Positions 1-9,171 are shown, numbered from the stretch's first letter. The stretch: DNA of 33,668 bases from Prevotellaceae bacterium UBA1720 (GCA_002317475.1 DCIS01000125.1:1-33668); one strand, 5' to 3'. Notes: generated from the letters alone by a model not told the origin. Translations and numbers: made by a program.

Positions 1-14
1 GCCGTTTTTAATTG

Positions 15-50
15 AAGAGAGCTCAAGATTATATGTCTTGGGCTCTTTTT
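15..50 (+). terminator. Rho-independent terminator of an upstream gene
   Basis: A ten-pair stem (19-28 with 36-45, one G-T wobble) around a seven-base loop is followed by TTTTT at 46-50. It probably ends a rightward gene outside the window. In frame 1 the first bases read Ala-Val-Phe-Asn-stop (1-15), which could be that gene's last codons, but five codons are too few to claim it. A weaker hairpin, CCCAC-GCA-GTGGG at 83-95 followed by CTTTT, lies between this and the esterase. Confidence 0.7.
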
Positions 51-110
51 GCATATAGATGCATGGGGGATTCTCCTACTCTCCCACGCAGTGGGCTTTT
101 GGCGATGTTC

Positions 111-707
111 CTATTTGATGTTGAGTATTGCTTTGATGATTGGGAATACTTCTTTTTTTAGGATAGCATCGTTTAGAAAATGTTCTCCCTCAAATATCCT
201 GAAATTGTCCGTGCCATAGTTTTTTTTGAATTCTGGCTGGCAGTTTACATTCCTATCATTGTTTCCAAATAATCCCCAAACAAGGTTGTGGTCTGTTTTT
301 GCTTCTTTAAATAGTCCTTTTTCTACTTCTTTGAACTCTGCCACCATCTGTTTGTCTACTTTGAAATCTTTTTCTCCATCTTCGCGTTTATTACGGAATT
401 CTTGTCTTTTACCAAGACCTCGAAACGTCAATAAGCGTGACATACAGAAAGAAGGATTAACTAATATACGAGGTATACCATGTAACAACTCTGCATACAT
501 GGCTCCCATTGATGTGGCTACTATTAGATCGGGTTTCTGCTCGGCTACTAACTGTTGCAAGAAAGGGAGGGCTTCAGATGGACTGATGGGAATATCGGGT
601 GAAATGACGGGAATGCCGTATTCGTAAAGTGTATTTCGTAGATGCAATGCTGTACCACTGCTTCCAGCTGAGGCGAAACCATGTAGATATAGTACCATTT
701 TTCTCAT
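111..707 (-). CDS. YqiA/YcfP-like alpha/beta-hydrolase (esterase)
   Basis: A 198-residue cytoplasmic protein of the YqiA/UPF0227 alpha/beta-hydrolase type, whose members hydrolyse short acyl esters; the natural substrate is unknown. It opens with the strand and oxyanion-type motif LYLHGFAS (residues 6-13). The nucleophile is probably Ser66 in ATSMGAMY, with Asp151 in GNNDRNV and His176 in EGEHFLND completing a triad. The family is usually 180-200 residues, so it is full length. The start at 707 lies about 20 bases after the predicted transcription start of a good promoter (734-765); an alternative in-frame ATG three codons later is possible. It is a single-gene leftward unit, diverging from the phosphatase gene. 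Its base composition is visibly more AT-rich than most of the window, which may indicate a different origin. Confidence 0.85.
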   Translation of the reverse strand: MRKMVLYLHGFASAGSSGTALHLRNTLYEYGIPVISPDIPISPSEALPFLQQLVAEQKPDLIVATSMGAMYAELLHGIPRILVNPSFCMSRLLTFRGLGKRQEFRNKREDGEKDFKVDKQMVAEFKEVEKGLFKEAKTDHNLVWGLFGNNDRNVNCQPEFKKNYGTDNFRIFEGEHFLNDAILKKEVFPIIKAILNIK

Positions 708-733
708 TATATTCTATGATGTAATAATCTTCA

Positions 734-765
734 CAAAGGTACATTTTTATTATATTTTTATCAAA
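734..765 (-). promoter_or_regulatory. Bacteroidetes-type promoter of the esterase gene
   Basis: On the minus strand the -33 element TTTG (762-765) and the -7 element TACCTTTG (734-741) are separated by 20 bases, a full match to the Bacteroidetes sigma-ABfr consensus TTTG / TAnnTTTG. The predicted transcript starts near 729, giving a leader of about 20 bases. Confidence 0.8.
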
Positions 766-847
766 TTATGTCATCTTTTTTATGTTTTTTATACTCATTT
801 TGTATAAGTTGTATCGGAATTGTTGTTATTTTTGAGTAAAAATGATT

Positions 848-875
848 CTTGAAAAAGAATTTATTCGTATATTTG
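848..875 (+). promoter_or_regulatory. Probable promoter of the exported phosphatase gene
   Basis: The -7 element TATATTTG (868-875) fits TAnnTTTG. The only upstream candidate is CTTG at 848-851, 16 bases away. That is shorter than the 19-20 bases seen at the other promoters here, so the -33 assignment is weak. The leader would be about 35 AT-rich bases. Confidence 0.55.
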
Positions 876-913
876 TGGGAATTTTTAATTAACCTTTTTA
901 TAATATCTAAAAC

Positions 914-3900
914 ATGAAGAAGTTTTTCTTGTCGATTTTAGCAGTATTGTCCTTATCCGTAGCTGGTTGGGCAATTGTTGCGGATGCAGCAGGTCCTGAA
1001 CCTGACAATGTGGTCGTCGACACACTGGATTTAACTAGTAAATTGGCTAACCCTAATTTTAACGATGGTCAAACTGGTTGGACTGTAAACAAGGGTAAGA
1101 TTGAAGTGAAGGCTGCCAGCACAGGTAATCCTGTCGTAACAGCTTATAATTATCAGATGGATATCAGCCAGACTGTAACAGGCTTAGAGCCGGGAAATTA
1201 TCTTGTAAAGGTTCAGGCTTGTTCTCGATCTATGAACGAAGCTGCAGGTATTGCAGACTATGAGTCGAGAAAGGCTAATGGTCAAGAAATTCCCAACGAG
1301 GCCTATCTGTATGCTAATGGTGTACAGAAGAAGTTAGTGAACATTTGGGACGAGACCTCTACTTACGATTTTGCAACTGAGTGTGGTAAGGATCCTTCAA
1401 TTATTACCATGTCCAATGGTGAGCAGATTCCATATAATTCTACCAACTTCTCCAATGCATTCGGTAAATTGAATATGTATTGGAATGAGTTAGAGTGCAC
1501 TGTTGGTGCTGATGGTGAATTGACTATAGGTCTCAAGAACGAACTCTCTGGTGATGGCCTGACCCCCTACGTAGGCTATGACAACTTCCGCCTATACAAA
1601 ATAAATAAGGTAGAAGAATATACCTCGCAGTTGGCCAACCCTAACTTCAATGACGGTACTGCAGGTTGGACTGTCAACACCGGAAAGATCGAAGTGAAGG
1701 CAGCCAGCACAGGAAATCCCGTTGTTACCGCATACGGTTATAAGGTTGACGTCAGTCAGAAGGTAACCGGTTTGATTCCAGGTATTTATGTGGTGAAGGT
1801 ACAGGCATGTTCACGCTACATGGACAAGGCGGCAGGTATTGCTGACTATGAGTCTAGAAAAGCAAATGGCCAAGAGATTCCCAACGAGGCTTACCTCTAT
1901 GCTAATGGTGAGCAGCAGAAGGTGGTGAACATCTTTGATGAAACATCAACCTATGATTTTGCTACTGAGAGTGGCCAGGCTGCTTCTGACTTGACCATGT
2001 CCAATGGTGAGCAGATTCCTTATAACTCTACAAACTTCGCCCATGCTTTTGGCGCTGGTATGTATGAGAATGAACTGACCTGTAAGGTTGGCAAGGATGG
2101 CGAACTGACCGTTGGTATCAAGAATATGCTCGAGGGTGATGGTTATCAGATTTATGTAGGTTATGATAACTTCCGTCTATATCGTGTTGGTGATCTCGTT
2201 GAAGAAGAGGAAGAGCCCGGTGATGAACCTGGTGACCAGCCTGCTGACAACCGTACCCGCCTTGCTATTCCCAATGGTAGCGGTAATGGTTCGGAATTGA
2301 CCGTTGAAGTCCTGGAGCAGGACGAAGCAGGCAATCCACTTGCAGTCAAGTATACTGTAAAGAATGGTACATGGGGTGACAATGCCTCACACCTGAGCTT
2401 CTTCAAATTTGCTCCCCTCTCCGCAGCAACTATCGAAGGCTACGAGAAGATTGTGGTTGAGTTTGCAGAGACAGTTCCCACCTCAACTGGTGACAAGACA
2501 TACGGTTTCATTCCCGTTGGTTTGGTTTCACCCGTCGGCTGGACATCCATGAATGGTCTTGACAAGTGGGAGTACACCTTTACTGAGAGCGATAAGACTG
2601 ATGGCATCAGTGATTTCTCTCTTTTCTTCAATGCCAGTGGTGATTTGAAGGACATCGAGGTGACCATTACAGGTATTTACCTTGTAAAGGCTGAGACAGA
2701 AGAGCCTGGTGAAGAACCCGGTGAAGATCCTACCGAAGAAGAACTTGACATGAGCAAACTCACCGATATGACCGATAAGTTGGTTAACCCCAACTTCGAT
2801 GGTGGTAGTTCTGCTCCCGGTTGGACAGTCAACACCGGTAAGATTGAGGTGAAGGCTGCCAGCACAGGTAACCCTGTTGTTACCGCTTACAATTATCAGG
2901 TTGATATCTGCCAGACAGTGGAAGGTTTGGAGCCCGGTAAGTATGTCGTGATGGTTCAAGCTTGTTCACGCTATATGAACCTCCAGGCTGGTATCCAGGA
3001 TTACGAGGCTCGTAAGGCTGCAGGTAAGGAGATTCCCAATGAGGCATACGTTTATGCAAACGGCGAGCAGAAGAAAGTAAAGAACATTTTCGACGAAACT
3101 GCAGACTACGACTTTGCTACTGAGAGCAGTCAGAAGGTGGAGGATCTGCGTATGTCTAATGGTGGTCAGATTCCTTACAACTCAACAAACTTTGCAAATG
3201 CATTTGGCAAGTTCGGTATGTATCAGAACCATGTCATCTGTACCGTTGGAAAGAATGGTGTTCTGAACCTGGGTATCAAGAACGAATTGACAGCAGGTGG
3301 CGATATTGTTCCTTATTTGGCATACGACAACTTCCGCCTGTACAAGATGGCAGAAGAGGCAGAAGATTGCACCGACAAGATTGTCAATCCGGGTTTCACG
3401 GACGACAGCAGTTCTGCACAGTCTGGTTGGACCTTGGTTACAGGAACTGAAAAGGGTAAGTGGTCAAAGGGAACAGAAAACCGTGGTTTCTCTTGCAACA
3501 ACATCAAGTGTGAACTGACACAGACCGTTGAAGGACTGACCCCAGGTAAGTATATGCTGAAGTATCAGGCATTTGGTCGTATGAAGGCTAATGCTGATTC
3601 ATGGGCAAGTTACCTTGCTGGCGAGGACCTTGGTTCTACCAATGTCTATATGATTGCTAACAGCGCCAAGAAGGAAGTCATGAACGTTGTTTATGGTGCA
3701 ACTCCTACCAAGGGTGCAGGTGACTGGACTGAGGTTGCTGCAGCTGATGGTACTGCACTTTATCTTCTTAACAACTCAGGTGCAGTAGCAGACGCTTTTG
3801 CACAGGGCTATTATCAGGATTCATTGGTGACAGAGGTCGGTTCGAATGGTATTCTGACTATCACCTTCCTTAAGGAAAGTGAGCAGGAGAGCAGCAGCGA

Positions 3901-6148
3901 CTATTCTAAGTATGCTGGTTGTGACAACTTCCGTCTCTATCGCATTGGTGATGCAGAGGAGGATGGTCCTGCATTCGATCTTTATGACCTCAAGGCTAAC
4001 GCTGGTGACTATGTCGCTGTAAGCATGCCTTATCCCGTGAAGTCAGAGTATTTCGGTCAGGTTTACAAGATTGCTGAAATTCAGAATGGTAAGGCTGTAC
4101 TCGTTGCAGTTGATGAGGTTGCTACTGGTGAGCCTTGTGTGATTAAGGCTACTGGCGAGAACAATATCAAGGAAGGCGATGTCAAGTTGACCTACACCAC
4201 TCCTAAGGCTACCGTATCTATGTGGGACAACACTATGATGCAAGGTGATCTCAACAAGCTGACCTGGACTGCAACTGCAGTGGATGGTAGCGAGATCAAC
4301 ATGGCAGAACTCACCTATACTGAGGCAGATCTTGCTAACATGGACTTCACCTGTACTATCGAAAACAATGCTGCTGCACGCTTCTGGGCACAGAACCAGG
4401 ATTACATGGCTGAGACTCCTACTATCATCAGCAAGTATCTGAGTCTGCCTGCTTATAACCGTACTGATCAGCCCAATCCTGTTTCAATCCCCGTTGTTGT
4501 TTCTGCAACTGAACAGGCTCTGTCATACAGTCTGAGTGAAGATATGATGGCTGCTGAGATTGTTACTGTTGCCGCTGGCAAGAGCGTAGCAGAAATCTAC
4601 AACCTACTTCCAGGTCTTACCTATTATTATAAGACCGCTGATGGCAAGTCTGCAGGTAAGTTTACCGTAGGTGGTACCTTGCGTATGATCATGATTGGCA
4701 AGAATGTTGTGAACATGCGTGACCTCGGTGGCAAGAAGACCTCTGATGGACGCTATGTGAAGTATGGTAAGTTGTTCCGTAACGCAGAATTCAAGGGTAA
4801 CACATTCAATATCACCGACGAAGAGAAGCAGATGCTGCTCGACCTCAATATTGGTGCTGAGCTTGACCTCCGTAACGAGGATGGTAACAAGCCTTGGTTG
4901 CCCAATGCTGTACGTGGTGAGAACTTCTACTGGGCAGAGGGTAAGAACTATATTGCCAACGGTCCTGGTAAGATGTACGACGCTGTAGCTATTCCTCACT
5001 TGAAGGGTGAGTTTGAGCTGATCGTCAACAACCTCAAGAAGGGCGTTGCTGTTGACTTCCACTGCCGTATTGGTGCTGACCGTACTGGTTTCCTTGCATT
5101 CCTGCTTGAGGGTCTGCTTGGTGTTAGCGAGACCGACATTCTCTTGGATTACGAGACCACTTCATTCTCTGAGGCAGGTCTGCGTACCAAGGCTGATGGT
5201 GACGGTGATGCAGATGCAAGTTCATACGAGAAGGTTATCCCCGCTGAGTTCAGAAGCAAGATTCCTGAGGGTGGAACTCTCCGTGATGTCTTCGAGGCAT
5301 ACTTCATCAATACTCTTGGTGTAGACAAGGCTCTCATCGACGAGTATCGCGATATCATGCTTGGCGACAGTCCTCTGCCTAATACGGACGATGTTCAGAT
5401 TGAGCAGTGTGTTGAGCTTCTCCAGACTGAGATTGCTAATGCTGCATTGTATGTTATCGGTGACGATTTCGGTCAGTACACTACCACCGACCAGACTGTT
5501 GTAGATGATTACATGAAGACAGTTGATGCTACTTCTAAGTATCTCGAGTCAGAAGGCATCACTCTTGCTGCTATTAAGGCACAGGTTACTACCCTTGCTT
5601 CAGCATACGAGGCAATGCTACCTGCTATCTCTCTGAACATGCCCAAGGCTGGTGATCAGTTCTATCTCATAAGTAAGAATTACAATATGTACATTGCTCC
5701 TCGCGCTAAGACCAACTGGACTGTCCAGGGTAAGGTTGCAGACAAGTGTATCTATTCTTATGATGGTCAGAATATCACCAGTAACTACACAAACCTTACT
5801 TTCGCTGTAGATGAGAAGAACGGTGTTGCTTCACAGGTTGCCACTGCGTCTGCTGAAGCAACCACTATTGTTCCCTCACAGGTAGGTACAATTGGTTGCT
5901 ACAATATCAAGATTGGTGACTACACCGTAGTGACCACTGCAACTTCAGGTGATAAACTTACCATTGTTAACAATCCTGATACTGATGCAGACATCGTTAT
6001 CGTAAGATACATTCCTGAGGTGCCTGATGCTATCATGTCAATTGAGTCTGGCAATGCTGCTAATACCTACAACACCATAGGTCAGAAGGTAGGTGCAGGA
6101 TACAAGGGCATCATCATCCGCAATGGCAAGAAGATGGTTGTAAAATAA
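914..6148 (+). CDS. Exported modular tyrosine/dual-specificity phosphatase with four repeated N-terminal modules
   Basis: A 1744-residue exported protein. Order seen: signal peptide (about 1-25); beta-sandwich-like modules at about 38-230 and 236-425, each starting 'NPNFNDG..GWTV' and ending 'DNFRLY'; an acidic Pro/Gly linker; a different beta-rich domain (about 448-595); a second acidic linker; a third module (about 615-812) and a divergent fourth (about 817-1012); a spacer region; a phosphatase domain (about 1258-1480); a helical FIVAR-like stretch; and a C-terminal sorting tail from 'YNTIGQKVG' to the end. The phosphatase domain opens with VVNMRDLGG, typical of the IphP/Y_phosphatase3 family. 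It carries the P-loop HCRIGADRTG, which is HCX5R with nucleophile Cys1384 and phosphate-binding Arg1390. The modules resemble carbohydrate-binding beta-sandwiches, and a similar module ends the M6 protease here. Known: the P-loop hydrolyses phosphotyrosine or phospholipid phosphate. Inferred: type IX export to the cell surface. The substrate is unknown. Confidence 0.85.
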   Translation: MKKFFLSILAVLSLSVAGWAIVADAAGPEPDNVVVDTLDLTSKLANPNFNDGQTGWTVNKGKIEVKAASTGNPVVTAYNYQMDISQTVTGLEPGNYLVKVQACSRSMNEAAGIADYESRKANGQEIPNEAYLYANGVQKKLVNIWDETSTYDFATECGKDPSIITMSNGEQIPYNSTNFSNAFGKLNMYWNELECTVGADGELTIGLKNELSGDGLTPYVGYDNFRLYKINKVEEYTSQLANPNFNDGTAGWTVNTGKIEVKAASTGNPVVTAYGYKVDVSQKVTGLIPGIYVVKVQACSRYMDKAAGIADYESRKANGQEIPNEAYLYANGEQQKVVNIFDETSTYDFATESGQAASDLTMSNGEQIPYNSTNFAHAFGAGMYENELTCKVGKDGELTVGIKNMLEGDGYQIYVGYDNFRLYRVGDLVEEEEEPGDEPGDQPADNRTRLAIPNGSGNGSELTVEVLEQDEAGNPLAVKYTVKNGTWGDNASHLSFFKFAPLSAATIEGYEKIVVEFAETVPTSTGDKTYGFIPVGLVSPVGWTSMNGLDKWEYTFTESDKTDGISDFSLFFNASGDLKDIEVTITGIYLVKAETEEPGEEPGEDPTEEELDMSKLTDMTDKLVNPNFDGGSSAPGWTVNTGKIEVKAASTGNPVVTAYNYQVDICQTVEGLEPGKYVVMVQACSRYMNLQAGIQDYEARKAAGKEIPNEAYVYANGEQKKVKNIFDETADYDFATESSQKVEDLRMSNGGQIPYNSTNFANAFGKFGMYQNHVICTVGKNGVLNLGIKNELTAGGDIVPYLAYDNFRLYKMAEEAEDCTDKIVNPGFTDDSSSAQSGWTLVTGTEKGKWSKGTENRGFSCNNIKCELTQTVEGLTPGKYMLKYQAFGRMKANADSWASYLAGEDLGSTNVYMIANSAKKEVMNVVYGATPTKGAGDWTEVAAADGTALYLLNNSGAVADAFAQGYYQDSLVTEVGSNGILTITFLKESEQESSSDYSKYAGCDNFRLYRIGDAEEDGPAFDLYDLKANAGDYVAVSMPYPVKSEYFGQVYKIAEIQNGKAVLVAVDEVATGEPCVIKATGENNIKEGDVKLTYTTPKATVSMWDNTMMQGDLNKLTWTATAVDGSEINMAELTYTEADLANMDFTCTIENNAAARFWAQNQDYMAETPTIISKYLSLPAYNRTDQPNPVSIPVVVSATEQALSYSLSEDMMAAEIVTVAAGKSVAEIYNLLPGLTYYYKTADGKSAGKFTVGGTLRMIMIGKNVVNMRDLGGKKTSDGRYVKYGKLFRNAEFKGNTFNITDEEKQMLLDLNIGAELDLRNEDGNKPWLPNAVRGENFYWAEGKNYIANGPGKMYDAVAIPHLKGEFELIVNNLKKGVAVDFHCRIGADRTGFLAFLLEGLLGVSETDILLDYETTSFSEAGLRTKADGDGDADASSYEKVIPAEFRSKIPEGGTLRDVFEAYFINTLGVDKALIDEYRDIMLGDSPLPNTDDVQIEQCVELLQTEIANAALYVIGDDFGQYTTTDQTVVDDYMKTVDATSKYLESEGITLAAIKAQVTTLASAYEAMLPAISLNMPKAGDQFYLISKNYNMYIAPRAKTNWTVQGKVADKCIYSYDGQNITSNYTNLTFAVDEKNGVASQVATASAEATTIVPSQVGTIGCYNIKIGDYTVVTTATSGDKLTIVNNPDTDADIVIVRYIPEVPDAIMSIESGNAANTYNTIGQKVGAGYKGIIIRNGKKMVVK
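1027..3945 (+). repeat. Four intragenic module repeats in the phosphatase gene
   Basis: About 580-base units lie at roughly 1027-1605, 1618-2190, 2758-3345 and 3364-3945. Units 1-3 are very similar even at the DNA level: the stretch encoding KIEVKAASTGNPVVTAY recurs almost unchanged near 1095, 1687 and 2842. Unit 4 is diverged. This indicates duplication within the gene, with the first three copies recent or kept alike by gene conversion. Confidence 0.85.
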
Positions 6149-6218
6149 GCAAAATATGTGATTCGTTATAGGTGTCCTTTTGCTGACAGATAGCGAGGGA
6201 ATACCTAAGATAAATATG

Positions 6219-6250
6219 AGAAAAGGGGCCTTTTGGTCCCTTTTTTTCTT
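6219..6250 (+). terminator. Rho-independent terminator after the phosphatase gene
   Basis: A nine-pair stem (6222-6230 with 6235-6243, one G-T wobble) has a TTTT loop and runs into a T tract ending at 6247. It separates the phosphatase transcript from the CotH gene. Confidence 0.85.
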
Positions 6251-6291
6251 ACATTTTTACGGAATAATACAAAAAATCCCTTGAAATGTGA

Positions 6292-6319
6292 TTTGTGTGA
6301 AGAAAAAAGCGTATATTTG
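6292..6319 (+). promoter_or_regulatory. Probable promoter of the CotH-family gene
   Basis: The -7 element TATATTTG (6312-6319) is identical to that of the upstream phosphatase gene. TTTG at 6292-6295 lies 16 bases before it, again the short spacing seen at 848-875. Sharing both the element and the unusual spacing suggests the two genes may be expressed alike. Confidence 0.55.
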
Positions 6320-6372
6320 CATCCTGAATACAGGATAATATCTAAACTCTAAGTTTATTAAATTCACATTCC

Positions 6373-8940
6373 ATGAGAAAAACATTACACGCTCAATTTG
6401 GAAAAACCATATTTCATAGATTTGCACTGCCTGCTTGTCTGTTGTTTATGTCAGTCAGTACATCCCATGCCCAGTTGGTCATCAACGAGATTATGCAGTC
6501 CAATGTGGACTGTGTGTTCCTTGACAATCAGTATCCCGATTCCTGGGTGGAACTTTACAATGCAGGCAACAGCACAGAGAAACTCTCTGAATATAAGTTA
6601 GGTGAGACAAAGAAATCAAGCGAGGCTTCCAAACTCTACAGTGCCTCTTCCGGTGGTTGGGACTGGGGTGGCGGCTGGGGCGGCTGGGGCGGCTGGGGTG
6701 GTAACACCTCATCCGACAAGGAGATCAAGGCTGGCGAGCGTGTGCTCATCTACTGTGATGGGGAGAGTGGCAATCAGCATGCCACTTTCAGCCTGGAGAC
6801 AGGAAAGGGTTGTCAGATTTACCTTTTCAAGAACGATAATGTCGTCGACTCTCTTCCTAATCAGCTGAAGAAGCAACCCTCTCCCAACATTGCATACGGC
6901 CGTAAGACTGATGGAGGAGAGGAATGGGGCTATCAACTTACTCCTACTCCTGAAAAGGCAAACTGTGGAGAGGTTTGTGATCGTGATCATATACTCGATG
7001 ATCCTATCTTTAATGTTCCCGCCAAGGTCTTTCGCTCTGGTGATATTCTGTCGCTTCGAATCACTCTTCCCAAAGACGCCCCTGAAGGTGCCAAGATTTA
7101 CTATACTACAGATGGCAGTGAACCTACATCCAGCAGTAAGTCCTCCACAACGGTGTCCATCAATATCAACAAAAGCGCTGTTGTTCGTGCCAAGACAATG
7201 TGTGAGGGGTGGTTGTCTCCCAGAAGTTTGACGCAGTCTTATCTTTGTTTGGACCGTGACGTTACGCTACCTGTGATTTCGCTTACTACGGACAAGAAGC
7301 ATTTCTACGACTCATCTACCGGTATCCTTGCTTCGGCTAATGTTACTGACAAGAGCAAGGAGTGGCGTCGCCCTGTAAACCTTGAGTTCTTTGAGACTTC
7401 AGACCTTGACTCGAGTGTTATCAATCAGCTCTGTGAAACCCGTGTTTCTGGAAACTGGACACGCCGTTTCCCCTTGCGCACCCTTGCTGTTTATGCAAAG
7501 AAGCGTTTTGGTAAGAAGCACTTTAAGTATGAGTTCTTCCCTGAGCTTCGTCCCGGTATTGCTGACTTTAAGTCTGTCCTGCTTCGCAACTCAGGTAATG
7601 ACTTCCCCTTCCTTTATTCACGCGATGCCATCATTCAGGCCCAGGTAGCTAAGCATTGTGATGTGGATTGGCAGGCTGGGCGTCCTGCTATCGTCTTCAT
7701 CAACGGTGTCTACAAGGGCATGCTCAACATTCGCGAGCGCAGCAACGATGATGGTATCTACAGCAACTATGATGGACTCGAGGATATTGATATGGTCGAG
7801 AACTGGAGTGATCTTAAGGCTGGCAATCAACAGCACTGGAATGACTTCAACAATTTCAAGAACTCTACACACACCTACGATCAGTGGTCTAAGCAGCTTG
7901 ATGTTGAGGAGTTTATGAATGTCATGATTACTGAGATTGTTCATTGCAATCTCGACTTCCCTGGAAATAACATCTGTTTCTGGCGTCCCACTGCTGATGG
8001 CGGTCGTTGGCGTCTGCAGATGAAGGACATTGATTATTGTCTGGGTATCTACGATCGTACCACCAATACCGATGGCAGCAATATCATGTATGGTGATGTG
8101 TATAAGATCAAGGTAGACTACGACTATATCAAGTGGCTTTATAATTCCGGTTACGACTCTCATTATAATTGGGCTAATAACAGCAATGCTACTGCTCTCT
8201 TCCGTAACTTGGTGTCTAATACACAGATCAAGGACTATTTCCTCGATCGTTTGGCCATCTATATGGGCGACTTCCTCAGTTACCAGCAGACCTGGGAGGA
8301 TACATGGAAACCATGGTCAGATGCTATTGAGACGGAGATCAAGCATCACCGCGAACTATACGAACTGAAAGCTGAAGGTTATCAGGAGGAGTTGACTAAG
8401 GCCCAGGCTTGGTTGAAGACCCGTATCCCTTACGTCTACAAGCACGAGCAGAGCTACTACAAGTTAGGTGCTGTAACTCCCTTGACCATCAATGTTGATG
8501 TGCAACCCGCTGAAAACGAGGGCGACGAGGAGGTCAGAGTCATCGGAGGTCCCAATACCTCTAACATGACCTTCAATGGTGTTAAACTCAGTCGTGAGTC
8601 CTATGATGGCAGTTTCTTTGCCAACCGACAGATCACGCTTGAGGCTGATGACGTTGATGCTTGGGTTATCGAGGAACAGTATAGTACAGGAGAGCCTGCG
8701 TCGATGGAGGTAACCGGTAATATTCTTTCTTACTCGATTCCAACAGGTTGTAAGAGTGTTGCCATTAAAACGATTAAATCTGGTGATACAGACGCCATTG
8801 CCGAGGTTTCAACCGACAATTTGGATGATGCTGATGGCCAGCAGATATTTGATATGTCTGGTCGTCGTATTGAGCAACTTCAGCGTGGTATCAATATCAT
8901 CAAGACCCGCAATGGTACTAAGAAGGTCATGATCAAGTAA
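6373..8940 (+). CDS. Exported CotH kinase-family protein with lamin-tail domain
   Basis: An 855-residue exported protein. It has a signal peptide with a long N-region (cleavage likely near residue 33). A lamin-tail-like domain (about 34-200) starts 'LVINEIMQSN' and carries a Gly/Trp-rich insert at about 94-110. A chitobiase/HEX C-terminal-type beta domain (about 235-300) includes YYTTDGSEP. A CotH domain (about 300-600) follows, then a beta-rich region and a sorting tail from 'FDMSGRRI' to the end. CotH proteins are atypical, Fam20C-like secretory protein kinases; CotH of Bacillus phosphorylates spore-coat proteins. Two conserved acidic patches can be seen: CNLDFPGNN, with candidate catalytic Asp528 and Asn532, and MKDIDYCLG, with candidate metal-binding Asp552/Asp554. 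The domain therefore looks intact rather than dead. Its place beside an exported phosphatase is notable. Kinase activity of this protein is inferred from the family, and it may instead have a structural or polysaccharide-related role. Confidence 0.85.
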   Translation: MRKTLHAQFGKTIFHRFALPACLLFMSVSTSHAQLVINEIMQSNVDCVFLDNQYPDSWVELYNAGNSTEKLSEYKLGETKKSSEASKLYSASSGGWDWGGGWGGWGGWGGNTSSDKEIKAGERVLIYCDGESGNQHATFSLETGKGCQIYLFKNDNVVDSLPNQLKKQPSPNIAYGRKTDGGEEWGYQLTPTPEKANCGEVCDRDHILDDPIFNVPAKVFRSGDILSLRITLPKDAPEGAKIYYTTDGSEPTSSSKSSTTVSININKSAVVRAKTMCEGWLSPRSLTQSYLCLDRDVTLPVISLTTDKKHFYDSSTGILASANVTDKSKEWRRPVNLEFFETSDLDSSVINQLCETRVSGNWTRRFPLRTLAVYAKKRFGKKHFKYEFFPELRPGIADFKSVLLRNSGNDFPFLYSRDAIIQAQVAKHCDVDWQAGRPAIVFINGVYKGMLNIRERSNDDGIYSNYDGLEDIDMVENWSDLKAGNQQHWNDFNNFKNSTHTYDQWSKQLDVEEFMNVMITEIVHCNLDFPGNNICFWRPTADGGRWRLQMKDIDYCLGIYDRTTNTDGSNIMYGDVYKIKVDYDYIKWLYNSGYDSHYNWANNSNATALFRNLVSNTQIKDYFLDRLAIYMGDFLSYQQTWEDTWKPWSDAIETEIKHHRELYELKAEGYQEELTKAQAWLKTRIPYVYKHEQSYYKLGAVTPLTINVDVQPAENEGDEEVRVIGGPNTSNMTFNGVKLSRESYDGSFFANRQITLEADDVDAWVIEEQYSTGEPASMEVTGNILSYSIPTGCKSVAIKTIKSGDTDAIAEVSTDNLDDADGQQIFDMSGRRIEQLQRGINIIKTRNGTKKVMIK

Positions 8941-8972
8941 AGGCAGAATTATTCCTATCCCATTCTTAAAGT

Positions 8973-9027
8973 GGCTCATATTCGTCTCTGTTAATCAAAA
9001 ATAGTGCGAATATGAGTCATTTCTTTA
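8973..9027 (+). terminator. Terminator after the CotH-family gene
   Basis: A twelve-pair stem (8973-8984 with 9007-9018, one G-T wobble) encloses a loop of 22 bases and is followed by a T-rich stretch. The large loop makes it less typical, but it lies just after the stop codon and before the tRNA promoter. Confidence 0.6.
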
Positions 9028-9036
9028 TTTAATATT

Positions 9037-9068
9037 CTTGGTAGATTACTTTTTTTTTGCTACCTTTG
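9037..9068 (+). promoter_or_regulatory. Promoter of tRNA-Trp
   Basis: CTTG (9037-9040, near-consensus -33) and TACCTTTG (9061-9068, consensus -7) are 20 bases apart. The -7 element ends 30 bases before the mature tRNA, leaving a short 5' leader for RNase P to remove. Confidence 0.7.
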
Positions 9069-9098
9069 CACTCGCTTTCCGAAAGGAGGTAGGTTTTT

Positions 9099-9171
9099 AC
9101 GGGAATAGCTCAGTTGGTAGAGCACTGGTCTCCAAAACCAGGTGTCGGGAGTTCGAGCCTCTCTTCCCGTG
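9099..9171 (+). tRNA. tRNA-Trp (anticodon CCA)
   Basis: A full cloverleaf can be drawn. The acceptor stem is ACGGGAA with TTCCCGT, the D stem GCTC/GAGC, and the anticodon stem CTGGT/ACCAG around loop CTCCAAA (anticodon CCA). The T arm is GGGAG/CTCTC with TTCGAGC, and the discriminator is G. The 3' CCA is not encoded. It decodes UGG. Confidence 0.95.

Noticed and set aside
83..99. Short CCCAC-GCA-GTGGG hairpin followed by CTTTT
   Set aside because: Five pairs only, 33 bases past a stronger terminator and with no gene clearly ending before it, so it is not called as a terminator.
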